Below are positions 1 to 7,829 of a DNA stretch of 64,000 bases, piece after piece. The stretch is taken from assembly GCF_000427405.1 (NCBI RefSeq), contig NZ_KE386491.1, forward strand, positions 5,115,047 to 5,179,046, written 5' to 3'. The notes below the pieces were generated by a model. That model saw only the letters and a program-made list of their open reading frames with translations, was not told the origin of the DNA and ran no database searches. This stretch comes from Flectobacillus major DSM 103. Its GTDB lineage: Bacteria > Bacteroidota > Bacteroidia > Cytophagales > Spirosomataceae. Every line of letters begins with the position of its first letter. Position 1 is the stretch's first letter. The position numbers and the translations under genes were made by a program.

Positions 1-508
1 AATCACCACACGGTCGGGCTTCATAAAGTCCTCTACGGCTACACCCTCACGCAAAAACTCGGGGGTTCGATACCACATCAAACAACTCCACTGAAGCATT
101 TTTGGCAATAGCAGCATGTACTTTTTCGGCTGTACCCACAGGTACGGTACTCTTGTCGATAACCACCACGTATTGGTCCAAAATAGGCCCCAAGTCATTA
201 GCAACCTTCAATATATATTTTAAGTCTGCTGAGCCATCTTCACCTGGAGGTGTTGGCAATGCCAAGAAAATCACCTTGGCATCTTGGATTCCCTCAGCTA
301 AATTGGTCGTAAATTTTAATCTTCCTTCGGCGGTATTTCGGTTAAATAATACATCAAGACCTGGCTCATAAATTGGAATGATACCATTCTTCATCTTTTC
401 GACCTTCTTTTCGTCGATGTCAACACAGGTGACTTGATTTCCTGTCTCGGCAAAACATGTCCCTGTTACAAGGCCCACATAGCCAGTTCCGATTACAGCA
501 ATTTTCAT
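1..508 (-). CDS. UDP-glucose/GDP-mannose dehydrogenase family, N-terminal part, frameshifted and cut by window edge
   Basis: Nucleotide-sugar 6-dehydrogenase, which in this family oxidises UDP-glucose (or a related NDP-sugar) to the uronic acid with NAD for surface polysaccharide synthesis. The N-terminus shows the Rossmann dinucleotide motif GTGYVGLVTG (residues 7-16), an acidic residue after the second strand (CVDIDEKK) and the family block IPIYEPGLD. The open frame stops at position 47 with FDVVSNPRVFA, where the family reads [13 protein letters not shown]. Reading four instead of five G at 61-65 restores [23 protein letters not shown] up to the window edge. The frame is therefore broken by a single extra base in a homopolymer, either a sequencing error or a real mutation. 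The exact sugar substrate cannot be told from this fragment. The gene continues beyond position 1. Confidence 0.85.
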
Positions 509-660
509 AAATACAGACGATATGTTCTATTAAACGTTGAGAAAATATAATAGTTGAGCTTAAAAGTATTAATAAAAAGAATGTATTTCTACTTTTATCT
601 AACTAAAAATATATCAAACTAGATATTCTTCAAAAATAAGCTTTTTTATTAAGAAAAGTA

Positions 661-692
661 AAAAGAGACCTAAAATGATTAGGTCTCTTTTA
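661..692 (-). terminator. Hairpin terminator after pafA-like gene
   Basis: A 13-14 bp stem (AAAAAGAGACCTAA with TTAGGTCTCTTTT) and a loop of about 5 nt lie 28 bp after the stop of the phosphatase gene. A-tracts and T-tracts on both sides would let it work in both directions, so it may also shield the phosphatase from antisense transcription. Confidence 0.8.
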
Positions 693-719
693 TTGAACGG
701 GCTAGGAGGCTAATAATCT

Positions 720-2387
720 TTATTTTACCACGTCTGTTATGACATTCCCTACTGTTCCGTTAGGTTCTAAAATACTCAATAAATCGGCTACTGTAGGGGC
801 AATATCCGAAATATTGGTTCGCTGTGATGTTTCGCCATGTTTTACTTTCCAGCCGTAAAAAAGTAATGGAATGTGAGTATCATAACGATATACCGAACCA
901 TGAGTAGTACCTGTTTTTCTACCTGTAAACCAACCTGGGTTTAGGAAATAAAGAATATCTCCGCTACGTCGTGGATTGTAGCCGTTTCTGATATAACCCA
1001 ACTGGTAAGTTGGTACGGTAGCATTAGCGATATTTTGTAAATCTATCACATCGGCAATGTCATCTCTTTTCAAAAGAGCTTCTCTAACTACTTGATAAAC
1101 CTGCGACTGTGAAATATTACGAGCTTTTAGGGTTGTGTGGTTGAGATACAGCTGGTTATTTTCGTCGGCACGAATAAAATCACCTTCTCCAAAGGCTGCT
1201 TTAAGGGCTTCTTTGACATTGTTGGTAATATTTACGCCTTCAACAGTACCAGCAGGGAGTTTCTTTGAACGCCAGTAGCCTGGTACATCAGCTACACCGT
1301 GGTCGGCACTCAAAAACACCAATACATTTTCTTTTCCTAAATAGCCATCCAGAAAAGTCAATAAACTAGCAATATCTTTGTCTAAACGCAAATAAGTATC
1401 TTCTGCTTCGATAGAGTTAGGACCAAAAGCATGGCCTACATAATCGGTAGACGAAAAGCTAACAGTTAAGAAATCTGTTAGATTGCCTTTACCTAGTTGC
1501 TCATTTTGAATAGCCGACACGGCAAAATCCTTGGTTAGCGAGTTGCCATAAGGCGTTGAGCGAATTACCTCTAACAAATTAACACCTGCCTGTGCAGCTA
1601 ATTCATGAGGAAATACAGGTTTTGATTCGCCACTCAATTTGCCTTCAAACGGTTGGTCATCGGCAGTACTTTCTGTATATTGGTCGATAGGCAAAAGGGT
1701 ATTCCAGCCTTGAGCAATATATTTTTGGGCATTTTTCTGACCATTAAAATCTTTTACCCATTGTGGCAAATCATTCATGTAAAACGAAGAGGTGATCCAA
1801 TGTCCATCTTTTGAATCAAACCAGTAAGCAGCGTTGGCTGTATGACCAGCAGGCAAAATAGCACCACGGTCTTTGAGGGCAATACCAATGGTTTTGGATT
1901 GATGATTATTGGCGATTTTTAATTGGTCGGTAATAGTAGATACCAAGAGGTTTTTAGGTGACATCAAGCCAGCCGAAGTACCCGAACCTACCGTTTTTAC
2001 GGTTGAATCTTCAACACAATAAACAGTTCTGCCTGTTTTGGCATCAAACCATTCATTGCCAACAATACCGTCAACAGCAGGTACAGAACCCGTAAAGATA
2101 GCCGCATGACCTGCCGCAGTTACGGTTGGTACATAATCATAATGGTTGTTTCTACAATTGAAGCCTTCACCCATTAGTCGTTTAAAGCCACCTGCCGAGT
2201 ATTTGTTGGCATAACGGTATAGGTAATCGTACCGCATTTGGTCAACAACAATACCTATTACTAGCTTGGGTTTGGCAGGAGTTATTTTGGAGGCTGATGC
2301 TACAGTTTTTTTGGTAGTAGTTTGTGCTTGCAAATCTGTTAGAACTGGGCAAAGGCCAAGTAACAGAACTAATATTTTTTTATGCAT
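720..2387 (-). CDS. pafA: PafA-type alkaline phosphatase, secreted
   Basis: Phosphomonoesterase of the alkaline phosphatase superfamily, close to the PafA group of Bacteroidota that frees phosphate from organic phosphates in the periplasm. The start is set at MHKK (2387): it is followed by a signal peptide (hydrophobic KILVLLLGLCPVL, then LQAQ), and a TATCTTTG box at 2407-2414 sits between this Met and the longer in-frame Met at 2426. Metal and active-site features: VVDQMRYDYLYRY, the nucleophile block PTVTAAGH (second Thr, about residue 90), FTGSVPAVDGIVGNEW, SFSSTDYVGHAFGP and SADHGV. These match PafA more closely than phosphodiesterase (NPP) relatives, which carry PTKTFPNH. It lies 78 bp downstream of the HsdR-N gene on the same strand but has its own promoter box. 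Confidence 0.9.
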   Translation of the reverse strand: MHKKILVLLLGLCPVLTDLQAQTTTKKTVASASKITPAKPKLVIGIVVDQMRYDYLYRYANKYSAGGFKRLMGEGFNCRNNHYDYVPTVTAAGHAAIFTGSVPAVDGIVGNEWFDAKTGRTVYCVEDSTVKTVGSGTSAGLMSPKNLLVSTITDQLKIANNHQSKTIGIALKDRGAILPAGHTANAAYWFDSKDGHWITSSFYMNDLPQWVKDFNGQKNAQKYIAQGWNTLLPIDQYTESTADDQPFEGKLSGESKPVFPHELAAQAGVNLLEVIRSTPYGNSLTKDFAVSAIQNEQLGKGNLTDFLTVSFSSTDYVGHAFGPNSIEAEDTYLRLDKDIASLLTFLDGYLGKENVLVFLSADHGVADVPGYWRSKKLPAGTVEGVNITNNVKEALKAAFGEGDFIRADENNQLYLNHTTLKARNISQSQVYQVVREALLKRDDIADVIDLQNIANATVPTYQLGYIRNGYNPRRSGDILYFLNPGWFTGRKTGTTHGSVYRYDTHIPLLFYGWKVKHGETSQRTNISDIAPTVADLLSILEPNGTVGNVITDVVK

Positions 2388-2406
2388 AATAAAGGTAGTT
2401 TTTTCA

Positions 2407-2414
2407 CAAAGATA
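2407..2414 (-). promoter_or_regulatory. -7 promoter box for pafA-like gene
   Basis: TATCTTTG on the minus strand matches the Bacteroidota -7 consensus TAnnTTTG. It lies 19 bp before the chosen start at 2387. No clear TTG/TTTG -33 element is seen at the right distance, so this is a half-match. It supports the shorter start. Confidence 0.5.
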
Positions 2415-2465
2415 AGTAAACCCCAAGTTAAGTAGTTGAGGGTCTATGATTATCCTTTTGTGAAA

Positions 2466-2909
2466 TTAGGGTAAAATAGGAATGTTTTCTAAAAAATGAA
2501 TACTCTGGGTTTCCCAGTTAGTTTGGCAACAAAACTGTGTCATACCATTGGTGATGGTCAAGTATGGGCTTCTCAGAACCTGATTATATTGAGCTATTTG
2601 TTCAAAAACGCCCTGATTGAGTGCTACAAATGGAGCTTTACATTCTACAATCATAAATAGGCTACCGTTGCGGTCAAATACCTGAATGTCGGTTCGCTTT
2701 TGGAGCTGGTTGTATTGTAAACCACTTTCCAACTTGATTAAACTTTTGGGGTATTGGTGCTGTTTAATCAGGTAATGTACAAAATGCTGACGCACCCATT
2801 CTTCGGGAGTTAGAATCAGATACTTTTTGCGAAGCTCGTCGAAAATGTATAATTTTCCATCATTTTTTTTTAATTTGTAGTCAAATGTAGGAAGATTGAG
2901 TAACTCCAT
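2466..2909 (-). CDS. HsdR N-terminal-like nuclease-fold protein
   Basis: Stand-alone protein of 147 residues resembling the type I restriction enzyme R-subunit N-terminal domain (HSDR_N_2 type). The PD-(D/E)xK core is visible as RTDIQVFDRNGSLFMIVECKAP: an Asp, a beta strand, then Glu-Cys-Lys. An upstream block EEWVRQHFVHYLIKQHQYP is typical of the family. There is no helicase/translocase domain, and no methylase or specificity gene is nearby, so this is not a restriction system. Such single-domain proteins are common in Bacteroidota genomes; their job is unknown. It is divergent from the AMP nucleosidase gene (145 bp between starts). Confidence 0.8.
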   Translation of the reverse strand: MELLNLPTFDYKLKKNDGKLYIFDELRKKYLILTPEEWVRQHFVHYLIKQHQYPKSLIKLESGLQYNQLQKRTDIQVFDRNGSLFMIVECKAPFVALNQGVFEQIAQYNQVLRSPYLTITNGMTQFCCQTNWETQSIHFLENIPILP

Positions 2910-3054
2910 AACAAATCAATTCAGTAATTAAGAAGGCAAATATACGGCTAATAGACCGAAAAATAGCCCAGAAAGTATGAATTTAGACGATTCTGTATCA
3001 ACCTCATCTTAATTTTTCAAATCAAATTCTAACTAAACAACCACTTCATCAGGT

Positions 3055-3828
3055 ATGAAAACAAAAGAGGAAATAGTAAACAATTGGTTGCCAAGATATA
3101 CTGGCACAGCTATCGAAGATTTTGGACAATATATTTTATTGACCAACTTCAGAAATTATGTAGATATGTTTGCTGATCAGTTTGGTGTTGCTATCAACGG
3201 TATCGACCGTCCAATGCAAACTGCTACAGCTAATAATATTACCATTATTAATTTTGGGATGGGTTCGCCAATGGCCGCTACTGTAATGGACATTCTGACA
3301 GCCATAGAACCTAAAGCTGTTTTATTTTTAGGAAAATGTGGCGGCTTAAAAAAGAATCTTGCTCTTGGTGATTTGATTTTGCCTATTGCTGCCGTAAGGG
3401 GAGAGGGTACTTCCGACGAATACATGCCTAAAGAAGTGCCAGCCTTGCCTTCTTTCCGATTGCAAAGGTCTGTTTCTTCTATGATTAAAAAACACGAACT
3501 TGATTATTGGACAGGGTTGATATACACTACCAATCGCCGTGTTTGGGAGCACGACGAGCAGTTTAAGCAGTACTTGACAGATATTCGTGCAATGGGAATA
3601 GACATGGAAACGGCTACTATTTTTACAGTAGGTTTTGCCAACAAAATTCCACACGGAGCTTTATTATTGGTATCAGACAACCCAATGACTCCCGATGGTG
3701 TAAAAACAGAGGAAAGTGATAAAAAAGTAACGGTCAATTTTGTAGAAAAACACCTGCAAATTGGTATTGATTCTCTTGAAGAATTGGCAATGTCTGGCGA
3801 ATCAGTGAAACACCTTCGTTTTGAATAG
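3055..3828 (+). CDS. amn: AMP nucleosidase
   Basis: Splits AMP into adenine and ribose 5-phosphate, a route for adjusting adenylate levels in the cytoplasm. The protein is the short (about 257-residue) form with only the nucleoside-phosphorylase-like fold, lacking the extra N-terminal domain of the enterobacterial enzyme. Visible family features: INFGMGSPMAATVMDIL, FLGKCGGLKKNLALGDLILPIAAVRGEGTS (split phosphate/ribose-binding loop), MGIDMETATIF, where the ME pair binds the ribose, and LLVSDNPM. It stands alone, divergent from the HsdR-N gene, and ends in a strong hairpin shared with the convergent TPR gene. Confidence 0.92.
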   Translation: MKTKEEIVNNWLPRYTGTAIEDFGQYILLTNFRNYVDMFADQFGVAINGIDRPMQTATANNITIINFGMGSPMAATVMDILTAIEPKAVLFLGKCGGLKKNLALGDLILPIAAVRGEGTSDEYMPKEVPALPSFRLQRSVSSMIKKHELDYWTGLIYTTNRRVWEHDEQFKQYLTDIRAMGIDMETATIFTVGFANKIPHGALLLVSDNPMTPDGVKTEESDKKVTVNFVEKHLQIGIDSLEELAMSGESVKHLRFE

Positions 3829-3841
3829 CCCTTTATATTCA

Positions 3842-3880
3842 CAAAAAAAGCCTGTTTAAGTGATTAAACAGGCTTTTTTG
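3842..3880. terminator. Bidirectional terminator between amn and TPR gene
   Basis: Stem AAAAAAAGCCTGTTTAA paired with TTAAACAGGCTTTTTT around a short loop, with A-tract and T-tract on the two arms. It fills the 69-bp gap between the convergent genes and should stop transcription both ways. Confidence 0.9.
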
Positions 3881-3897
3881 TGAATATCACTATTAGA

Positions 3898-5241
3898 TTA
3901 ATTACAAAAGTCTCTAATAACGGCATAAGCTGCTGTGTATCCTAGTTCACCTGCTTTACTCAAGTCGTTGCAACCTTCCATATCGCCCAAGGCATGACGA
4001 ATAATACCTCGTACATAGAATGCTTCGGCATATTTAGGGTTCAATTTGAGGGCATTGGTACAATCTTGAATAGCCGAACGCTGGTCGCCCAATTGCGATT
4101 TTACCATACCTCTGGTAAAATACGCTTCTGCAAAAGTAGGGTTTAATGCAATAGCTTTGTTATAATCTTCAATAGCCGACTTCGTATCACCGATTTTTGC
4201 TTTAGAAAGCCCACGGTTAAAATATACTTCCGAACGCTCAGACGACATTTCTGCCATTTTCAATCTTTCAGACACACCACTACGCAAATCGTCTAGGATT
4301 TGCTTAGTAATAGGGCCAGCAAAAATCACTTTTTTAGATTCGATATTGCCAATAGAAACAGCTTTGTTGAAATCATCAATAGCTTCTTTTGTTTTACCTA
4401 ATTTATTTTTAGCAAAACCACGGCCATAGTAAGCAGGAGCATTTTCGGGGTCTTGGCCCAAAGCTCTGTCAAAATCAATTTGAGCTCCAGCATAGTCTTC
4501 CATCTGGCTTTTACAGAAACCACGATAATATAGCGATTCTGCATCTTCAGGGCTAATTTCAAGAGCTTTTCCGTAGTCAGCGATAGCACCTTTATAATCG
4601 GTCATTTTCATTTTGCTGTAAGCACGGCCAGAATATGAAGACGGTCGTTTGGGGCTAAGTTCAATTGCTTTTGAAAAATCTTCTAAACTCCCTTTGTAAT
4701 CTTCTAATTTTTGCTTAACTACACCTCTGGCAGAATACCCTAGGGCATTGTCGGGGGTCAAATCCAAAGATTTGTTGTAATCAGAAAGTGCACCTTTATA
4801 ATTTTCTAATTTAGACTTACTATAACCACGACTAAAATAAGCATTGGCATCTACAGGGTTGAGGTCGATACCACGGTTATAATCTTGTAATGCACCTTTG
4901 TGGTCATCTTGGCGAGCTTTGCTTGTACCACGCCCCACATACGCATCGGCATAACGAGGGTTGATTTCAATAGCTTTGTCAAAATCGTTGATTGCACCTC
5001 GGTTATCTTTGAGGTTTGATTTTGTTACACCTCTACTATAGAAAGCCACAGCGTTGTCGGGCTGAAGCTGAAGAGCTTGTGTGAAATAATTTTGTGCTGC
5101 TGGATAATTGCCTTGACGACTTTGCATGACTCCCAAATCCATCAACTCCTGAAAAGTCTGGGTAGGTAGTGTTTGTTGTGAATATCCGTTGAAACTAATC
5201 AGCAAAATGGATAATAAAGAAGAATAAAAACTCTTTTTCAT
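3898..5241 (-). CDS. Secreted tetratricopeptide-repeat protein
   Basis: A 447-residue protein with a signal peptide (MKKSFYSSLLSILLISFNGYSQ) followed by about ten TPR units of the form GAIxDYxKAIELNPxxAxAYxxRG. The eighth unit is interrupted by a non-repeat stretch (around GNIESKKVIFAGPITKQILDDLRSGVSERLKMAEMSS, roughly residues 295-330) before the repeats resume. The C-terminal end has two cysteines (EGCNDLSKAG and RDFCN). TPR arrays of this type are protein-interaction scaffolds; the partner is unknown. It is monocistronic, convergent with amn and divergent from the OmpA lipoprotein gene (167 bp apart). Confidence 0.85.
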   Translation of the reverse strand: MKKSFYSSLLSILLISFNGYSQQTLPTQTFQELMDLGVMQSRQGNYPAAQNYFTQALQLQPDNAVAFYSRGVTKSNLKDNRGAINDFDKAIEINPRYADAYVGRGTSKARQDDHKGALQDYNRGIDLNPVDANAYFSRGYSKSKLENYKGALSDYNKSLDLTPDNALGYSARGVVKQKLEDYKGSLEDFSKAIELSPKRPSSYSGRAYSKMKMTDYKGAIADYGKALEISPEDAESLYYRGFCKSQMEDYAGAQIDFDRALGQDPENAPAYYGRGFAKNKLGKTKEAIDDFNKAVSIGNIESKKVIFAGPITKQILDDLRSGVSERLKMAEMSSERSEVYFNRGLSKAKIGDTKSAIEDYNKAIALNPTFAEAYFTRGMVKSQLGDQRSAIQDCTNALKLNPKYAEAFYVRGIIRHALGDMEGCNDLSKAGELGYTAAYAVIRDFCN

Positions 5242-5331
5242 AGGGTCAAAATTGAAAAAATAAGTTTTAGTGATTAGTTAGTTATCTGAAAAATGAAGTA
5301 ATGGGATAGACTAACCTTACGAATTGTTTTA

Positions 5332-5339
5332 TAACTTTG
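5332..5339 (+). promoter_or_regulatory. -7 promoter box for OmpA lipoprotein gene
   Basis: TAACTTTG matches TAnnTTTG and lies 69 bp before the start codon. No convincing -33 TTG is seen, so only the -7 half is supported. Confidence 0.4.
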
Positions 5340-5408
5340 TGAATATCAAAGATTCAGCCAAATTACTGAAAAATTAGCTTACAGCCAAAAATTAAAAGAT
5401 AAACTGTC

Positions 5409-6089
5409 ATGAAATTTGACTACCGATACAACATAAAAAAGATTGCATTAGGACTTTTCCTTGGTTTGGGTTTATTTATGGAGGGATGCCAAATTTTCAA
5501 TAGAAACACTATTGTAGAGGATACCCGATGGAACAGAACCAATAGTAGTTACTCTTCTGGACAAACGTACTCGCCACCCCAAGCACGGGTGCTGTCGGCT
5601 GAAGAACGAATGAACCAATACTTTGACGCTCAGACGGCTGAGCTTAAAAAGCAAATTAAAATTAGCCCTGTCAATAAAGTAAACCCCAAGCTAATCCATA
5701 TACGCTTTGACACCGATTCTTATTTTATTGGCAATAGCGAAGTACCATCTGAATTTGCAAAAATGAATATCGGAAATTTAGGAAGAGTTTTGCAAATGTA
5801 CCCTTATACTTCGGTGATTATTGAAAGCTATACCGACGACAACGGAACAGATGATTATAACGATAGATTATCCTTGAGAAGGGTTTCGCAAGTGGCCAAT
5901 TACTTGGTATTAATGGGTGTTGCACCCCAAAGACTCAAAGCCGCATGGTATGGAAAACGCAATTCAATTGCTACAAATGCCACTCCTGAAGGCCAAAGAA
6001 TGAACAGAAGAATGGAAATTTTTGTGATGCCGCACAAAAGTTTATATGATAAAATTAGTAGCGATATGCGATTGGCAACAAACAACTAG
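5409..6089 (+). CDS. OmpA-family lipoprotein
   Basis: A 226-residue envelope protein. The N-terminus has a hydrophobic stretch (IALGLFLGLGLFMEGC) with a likely lipidated Cys at 27, though the lipobox (MEG before Cys) is a loose match. After a low-complexity linker, residues about 85-215 form an OmpA-like peptidoglycan-binding domain: IHIRFDTDSYFIG, VIIESYTDDNGTDDYNDRLSLRRVSQVANYL and RMNRRMEIFV. In this family the Asp/Arg pair in the last two blocks binds meso-diaminopimelate of peptidoglycan, so the protein probably tethers the outer membrane to the wall. It is monocistronic, with a hairpin starting at its stop codon. Confidence 0.85.
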   Translation: MKFDYRYNIKKIALGLFLGLGLFMEGCQIFNRNTIVEDTRWNRTNSSYSSGQTYSPPQARVLSAEERMNQYFDAQTAELKKQIKISPVNKVNPKLIHIRFDTDSYFIGNSEVPSEFAKMNIGNLGRVLQMYPYTSVIIESYTDDNGTDDYNDRLSLRRVSQVANYLVLMGVAPQRLKAAWYGKRNSIATNATPEGQRMNRRMEIFVMPHKSLYDKISSDMRLATNN

Positions 6090-6122
6090 CTAATAGTTCT
6101 ATCGGCAAGAACTACTAGCTAG
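6086..6122. terminator. Hairpin between OmpA lipoprotein gene and menA
   Basis: A 15-bp stem (CTAGCTAATAGTTCT with AGAACTACTAGCTAG, one mismatch) around a 7-nt loop. It overlaps the stop codon of the OmpA gene and ends 8 bp from the menA stop. There is no long T-tract, so termination strength is uncertain. Confidence 0.65.
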
Positions 6123-6130
6123 CCGTAAGG

Positions 6131-7030
6131 CTATAAAATTTGGCTTAGTCCAAAAGTAATTACAAAAAGAAGGGTTGTTAAAGCCATTCTTTTTAAAAAA
6201 GGGTCAATTTGTGCAGGCGTTTGGCCCTCTGCGACACCTCTACCTATTTTGATAAGCAATGGTAAGGTAATCAAGAATATCCAGTGAATCCAATGGCTAC
6301 CTTCGGGCATAATGCTGGTATAAACCACAGCACATAAAAAACCTGTTATTAACAAAATCCAGTGGTATATTACGGCTTTGTCTTTTCCCAAACGCACAGG
6401 AATAGAGTTTTTTCCCGTTTTTGTATCCGATTCAATATCTCTGATATTATTGATATTGAGAACCCCCACCGCAAAAAGCCCACAAGAGGTAGCTGGTAAA
6501 AAGTTGTACCAATCAAACTGATGAGTGTGCAAAAAGTACGTACCCATTACACCAACCCAGCCAAAAAATATAAGTACCGATATATCGCCAAGACCCATAT
6601 AGCCGTAAGGTTTTTTTCCAACGGTATAAGTAATAGACGCAATAATGGCCAAAATCCCTAAGCCAAAAAAGCTAAGAATAGTTTTGAAACTTGTATTGCT
6701 CAAGCCTTCTACAATGAGCCAAGAACCTGCAATAAATGACAACACCGACATCAAAATAATAGCATTACGCATTTGTTCACGGGTAATAGCTCCTGTTTGT
6801 ACGGCACGAGTAGCCACTTTGCGGTCGGCATTGTCTACGCCACTTACGGTATCGCCATAATCATTGGCAAAGTTAGATAGTACTTGTAAGAAAGTGGTGG
6901 TGAGTACAGCGAGCCAAAAAATCTTCCAAGAGAAAGCATCGTGCCCAGCCGCCAAAAAGCTTCCCATTAGAATACTGGCTAATGCCAAAGGTAAGGTTCG
7001 TGGACGAGCAGCAGATATCCAATTTTTCAT
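6131..7030 (-). CDS. menA: 1,4-dihydroxy-2-naphthoate polyprenyltransferase
   Basis: Integral membrane prenyltransferase that attaches the isoprenoid chain to 1,4-dihydroxy-2-naphthoate, giving demethylmenaquinone in menaquinone synthesis. The UbiA-fold motifs are clear: NFANDYGDTVSGVDNADR (Asp-rich motif 1, Mg-diphosphate binding) and NNIRDIESDTKTGKNSIPVRLG (motif 2). About eight to nine hydrophobic segments cover the 299 residues, the usual size. The N-terminus MKNWISAARPRTLPLALA is typical of MenA. No other men genes are adjacent. It is downstream of the peroxidase gene on the same strand, separated by 146 bp with a strong hairpin, so probably transcribed on its own. Confidence 0.95.
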   Translation of the reverse strand: MKNWISAARPRTLPLALASILMGSFLAAGHDAFSWKIFWLAVLTTTFLQVLSNFANDYGDTVSGVDNADRKVATRAVQTGAITREQMRNAIILMSVLSFIAGSWLIVEGLSNTSFKTILSFFGLGILAIIASITYTVGKKPYGYMGLGDISVLIFFGWVGVMGTYFLHTHQFDWYNFLPATSCGLFAVGVLNINNIRDIESDTKTGKNSIPVRLGKDKAVIYHWILLITGFLCAVVYTSIMPEGSHWIHWIFLITLPLLIKIGRGVAEGQTPAQIDPFLKRMALTTLLFVITFGLSQIL

Positions 7031-7110
7031 TTGTTAGGATCCGTTAATGTATTTACAAAAAATATCTTTAAAATAGCTTCATGGGTTATTCACTCAACTG
7101 CTTAAATACA

Positions 7111-7160
7111 AATGGTGAATAAAAACATTCTCAAAAATACGAATGCTTTTATTCACCATT
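7111..7160 (-). terminator. Long hairpin after peroxidase gene
   Basis: Twenty-base arms (7111-7130 and 7141-7160) pair with one mismatch around a 10-nt loop, 17 bp after the stop of the peroxidase gene. Alternating A/T runs lie inside the arms but there is no terminal T-tract on the minus strand. It could terminate transcription or stabilise the argS-gpx mRNA 3' end. Confidence 0.6.
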
Positions 7161-7176
7161 GGCTAAAATCACAAAA

Positions 7177-7803
7177 TTACTTATTGATAGCCGCTAAAAA
7201 TTCTTCACTATCAGGTTTTACCTTCGAGGCAAAGAAATTAACAAGCTCTCCTTTTTCATTAATCAAGTATTTGCAGAAGTTCCAAGATGGTTCTTTGTCG
7301 TTCCATCCGTTTAGTTCTTTGGTAGTAAGCCATTTGTAAAGGTCACATTTGCCATCACCTTTCACAACTACCTTCGAGAACATAGGAAAGCTAACTCCGT
7401 AGTTTTTTTGGCAAAAAGAAGAAATTTCACTGTCAGAACCAGGCTCTTGTCCACCAAATTCGTTAGACGGAAAGCCCAATACTACGACTTTGTCTTTATG
7501 GCTTTTATAAAACGCTTCCCAGTCTGCATATTGAGGCGTAAAGCCACATTTGGATGCAGTATTCAAGATAACCACTTTCTTACCTTTGTAGATAGAAAGG
7601 TCTACGACTTTTCCCTCCAATGATTTTACTTTAAAATCATACAACGATTTACTAGCAACTACCTCTATTCCAGCGGGTTTGCTTTCGATGTCGTTTTGAG
7701 TAAAAGGAATGGCCAATGCACTCAATAAACTTCCGATTTTCATTAGTTTCAGAATCATAATTGTGATGATAGTTAAAATGATTATTAACAAGGGCTTTTT
7801 CAT
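7177..7803 (-). CDS. Glutathione peroxidase-family thiol peroxidase, membrane-anchored or exported
   Basis: Reduces hydroperoxides, in bacteria usually with thioredoxin rather than glutathione. After an N-terminal hydrophobic segment (LLIIILTIITIMILKLMKIG, residues 5-24; signal or anchor), residues 50-208 form the GPx domain. Cys86 in NTASKCGFTPQY is the peroxidatic residue; Gln and Trp partners appear in FGGQEPG and in PSWNFCKYLI. The common FPCNQF block reads FPSNEF (Ser113), and Cys131 in SSFCQKNYGV could be the resolving Cys. It starts 26 bp after the argS stop, so it is likely co-transcribed with argS. Confidence 0.9.
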   Translation of the reverse strand: MKKPLLIIILTIITIMILKLMKIGSLLSALAIPFTQNDIESKPAGIEVVASKSLYDFKVKSLEGKVVDLSIYKGKKVVILNTASKCGFTPQYADWEAFYKSHKDKVVVLGFPSNEFGGQEPGSDSEISSFCQKNYGVSFPMFSKVVVKGDGKCDLYKWLTTKELNGWNDKEPSWNFCKYLINEKGELVNFFASKVKPDSEEFLAAINK

Positions 7804-7829
7804 GTGAATGCACTAATTAGAAAAGGTTG

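Noticed and set aside
2466-2909. Restriction-modification system
   Set aside because: Only an HsdR-N-like domain is present; no helicase, methylase or specificity gene is nearby.
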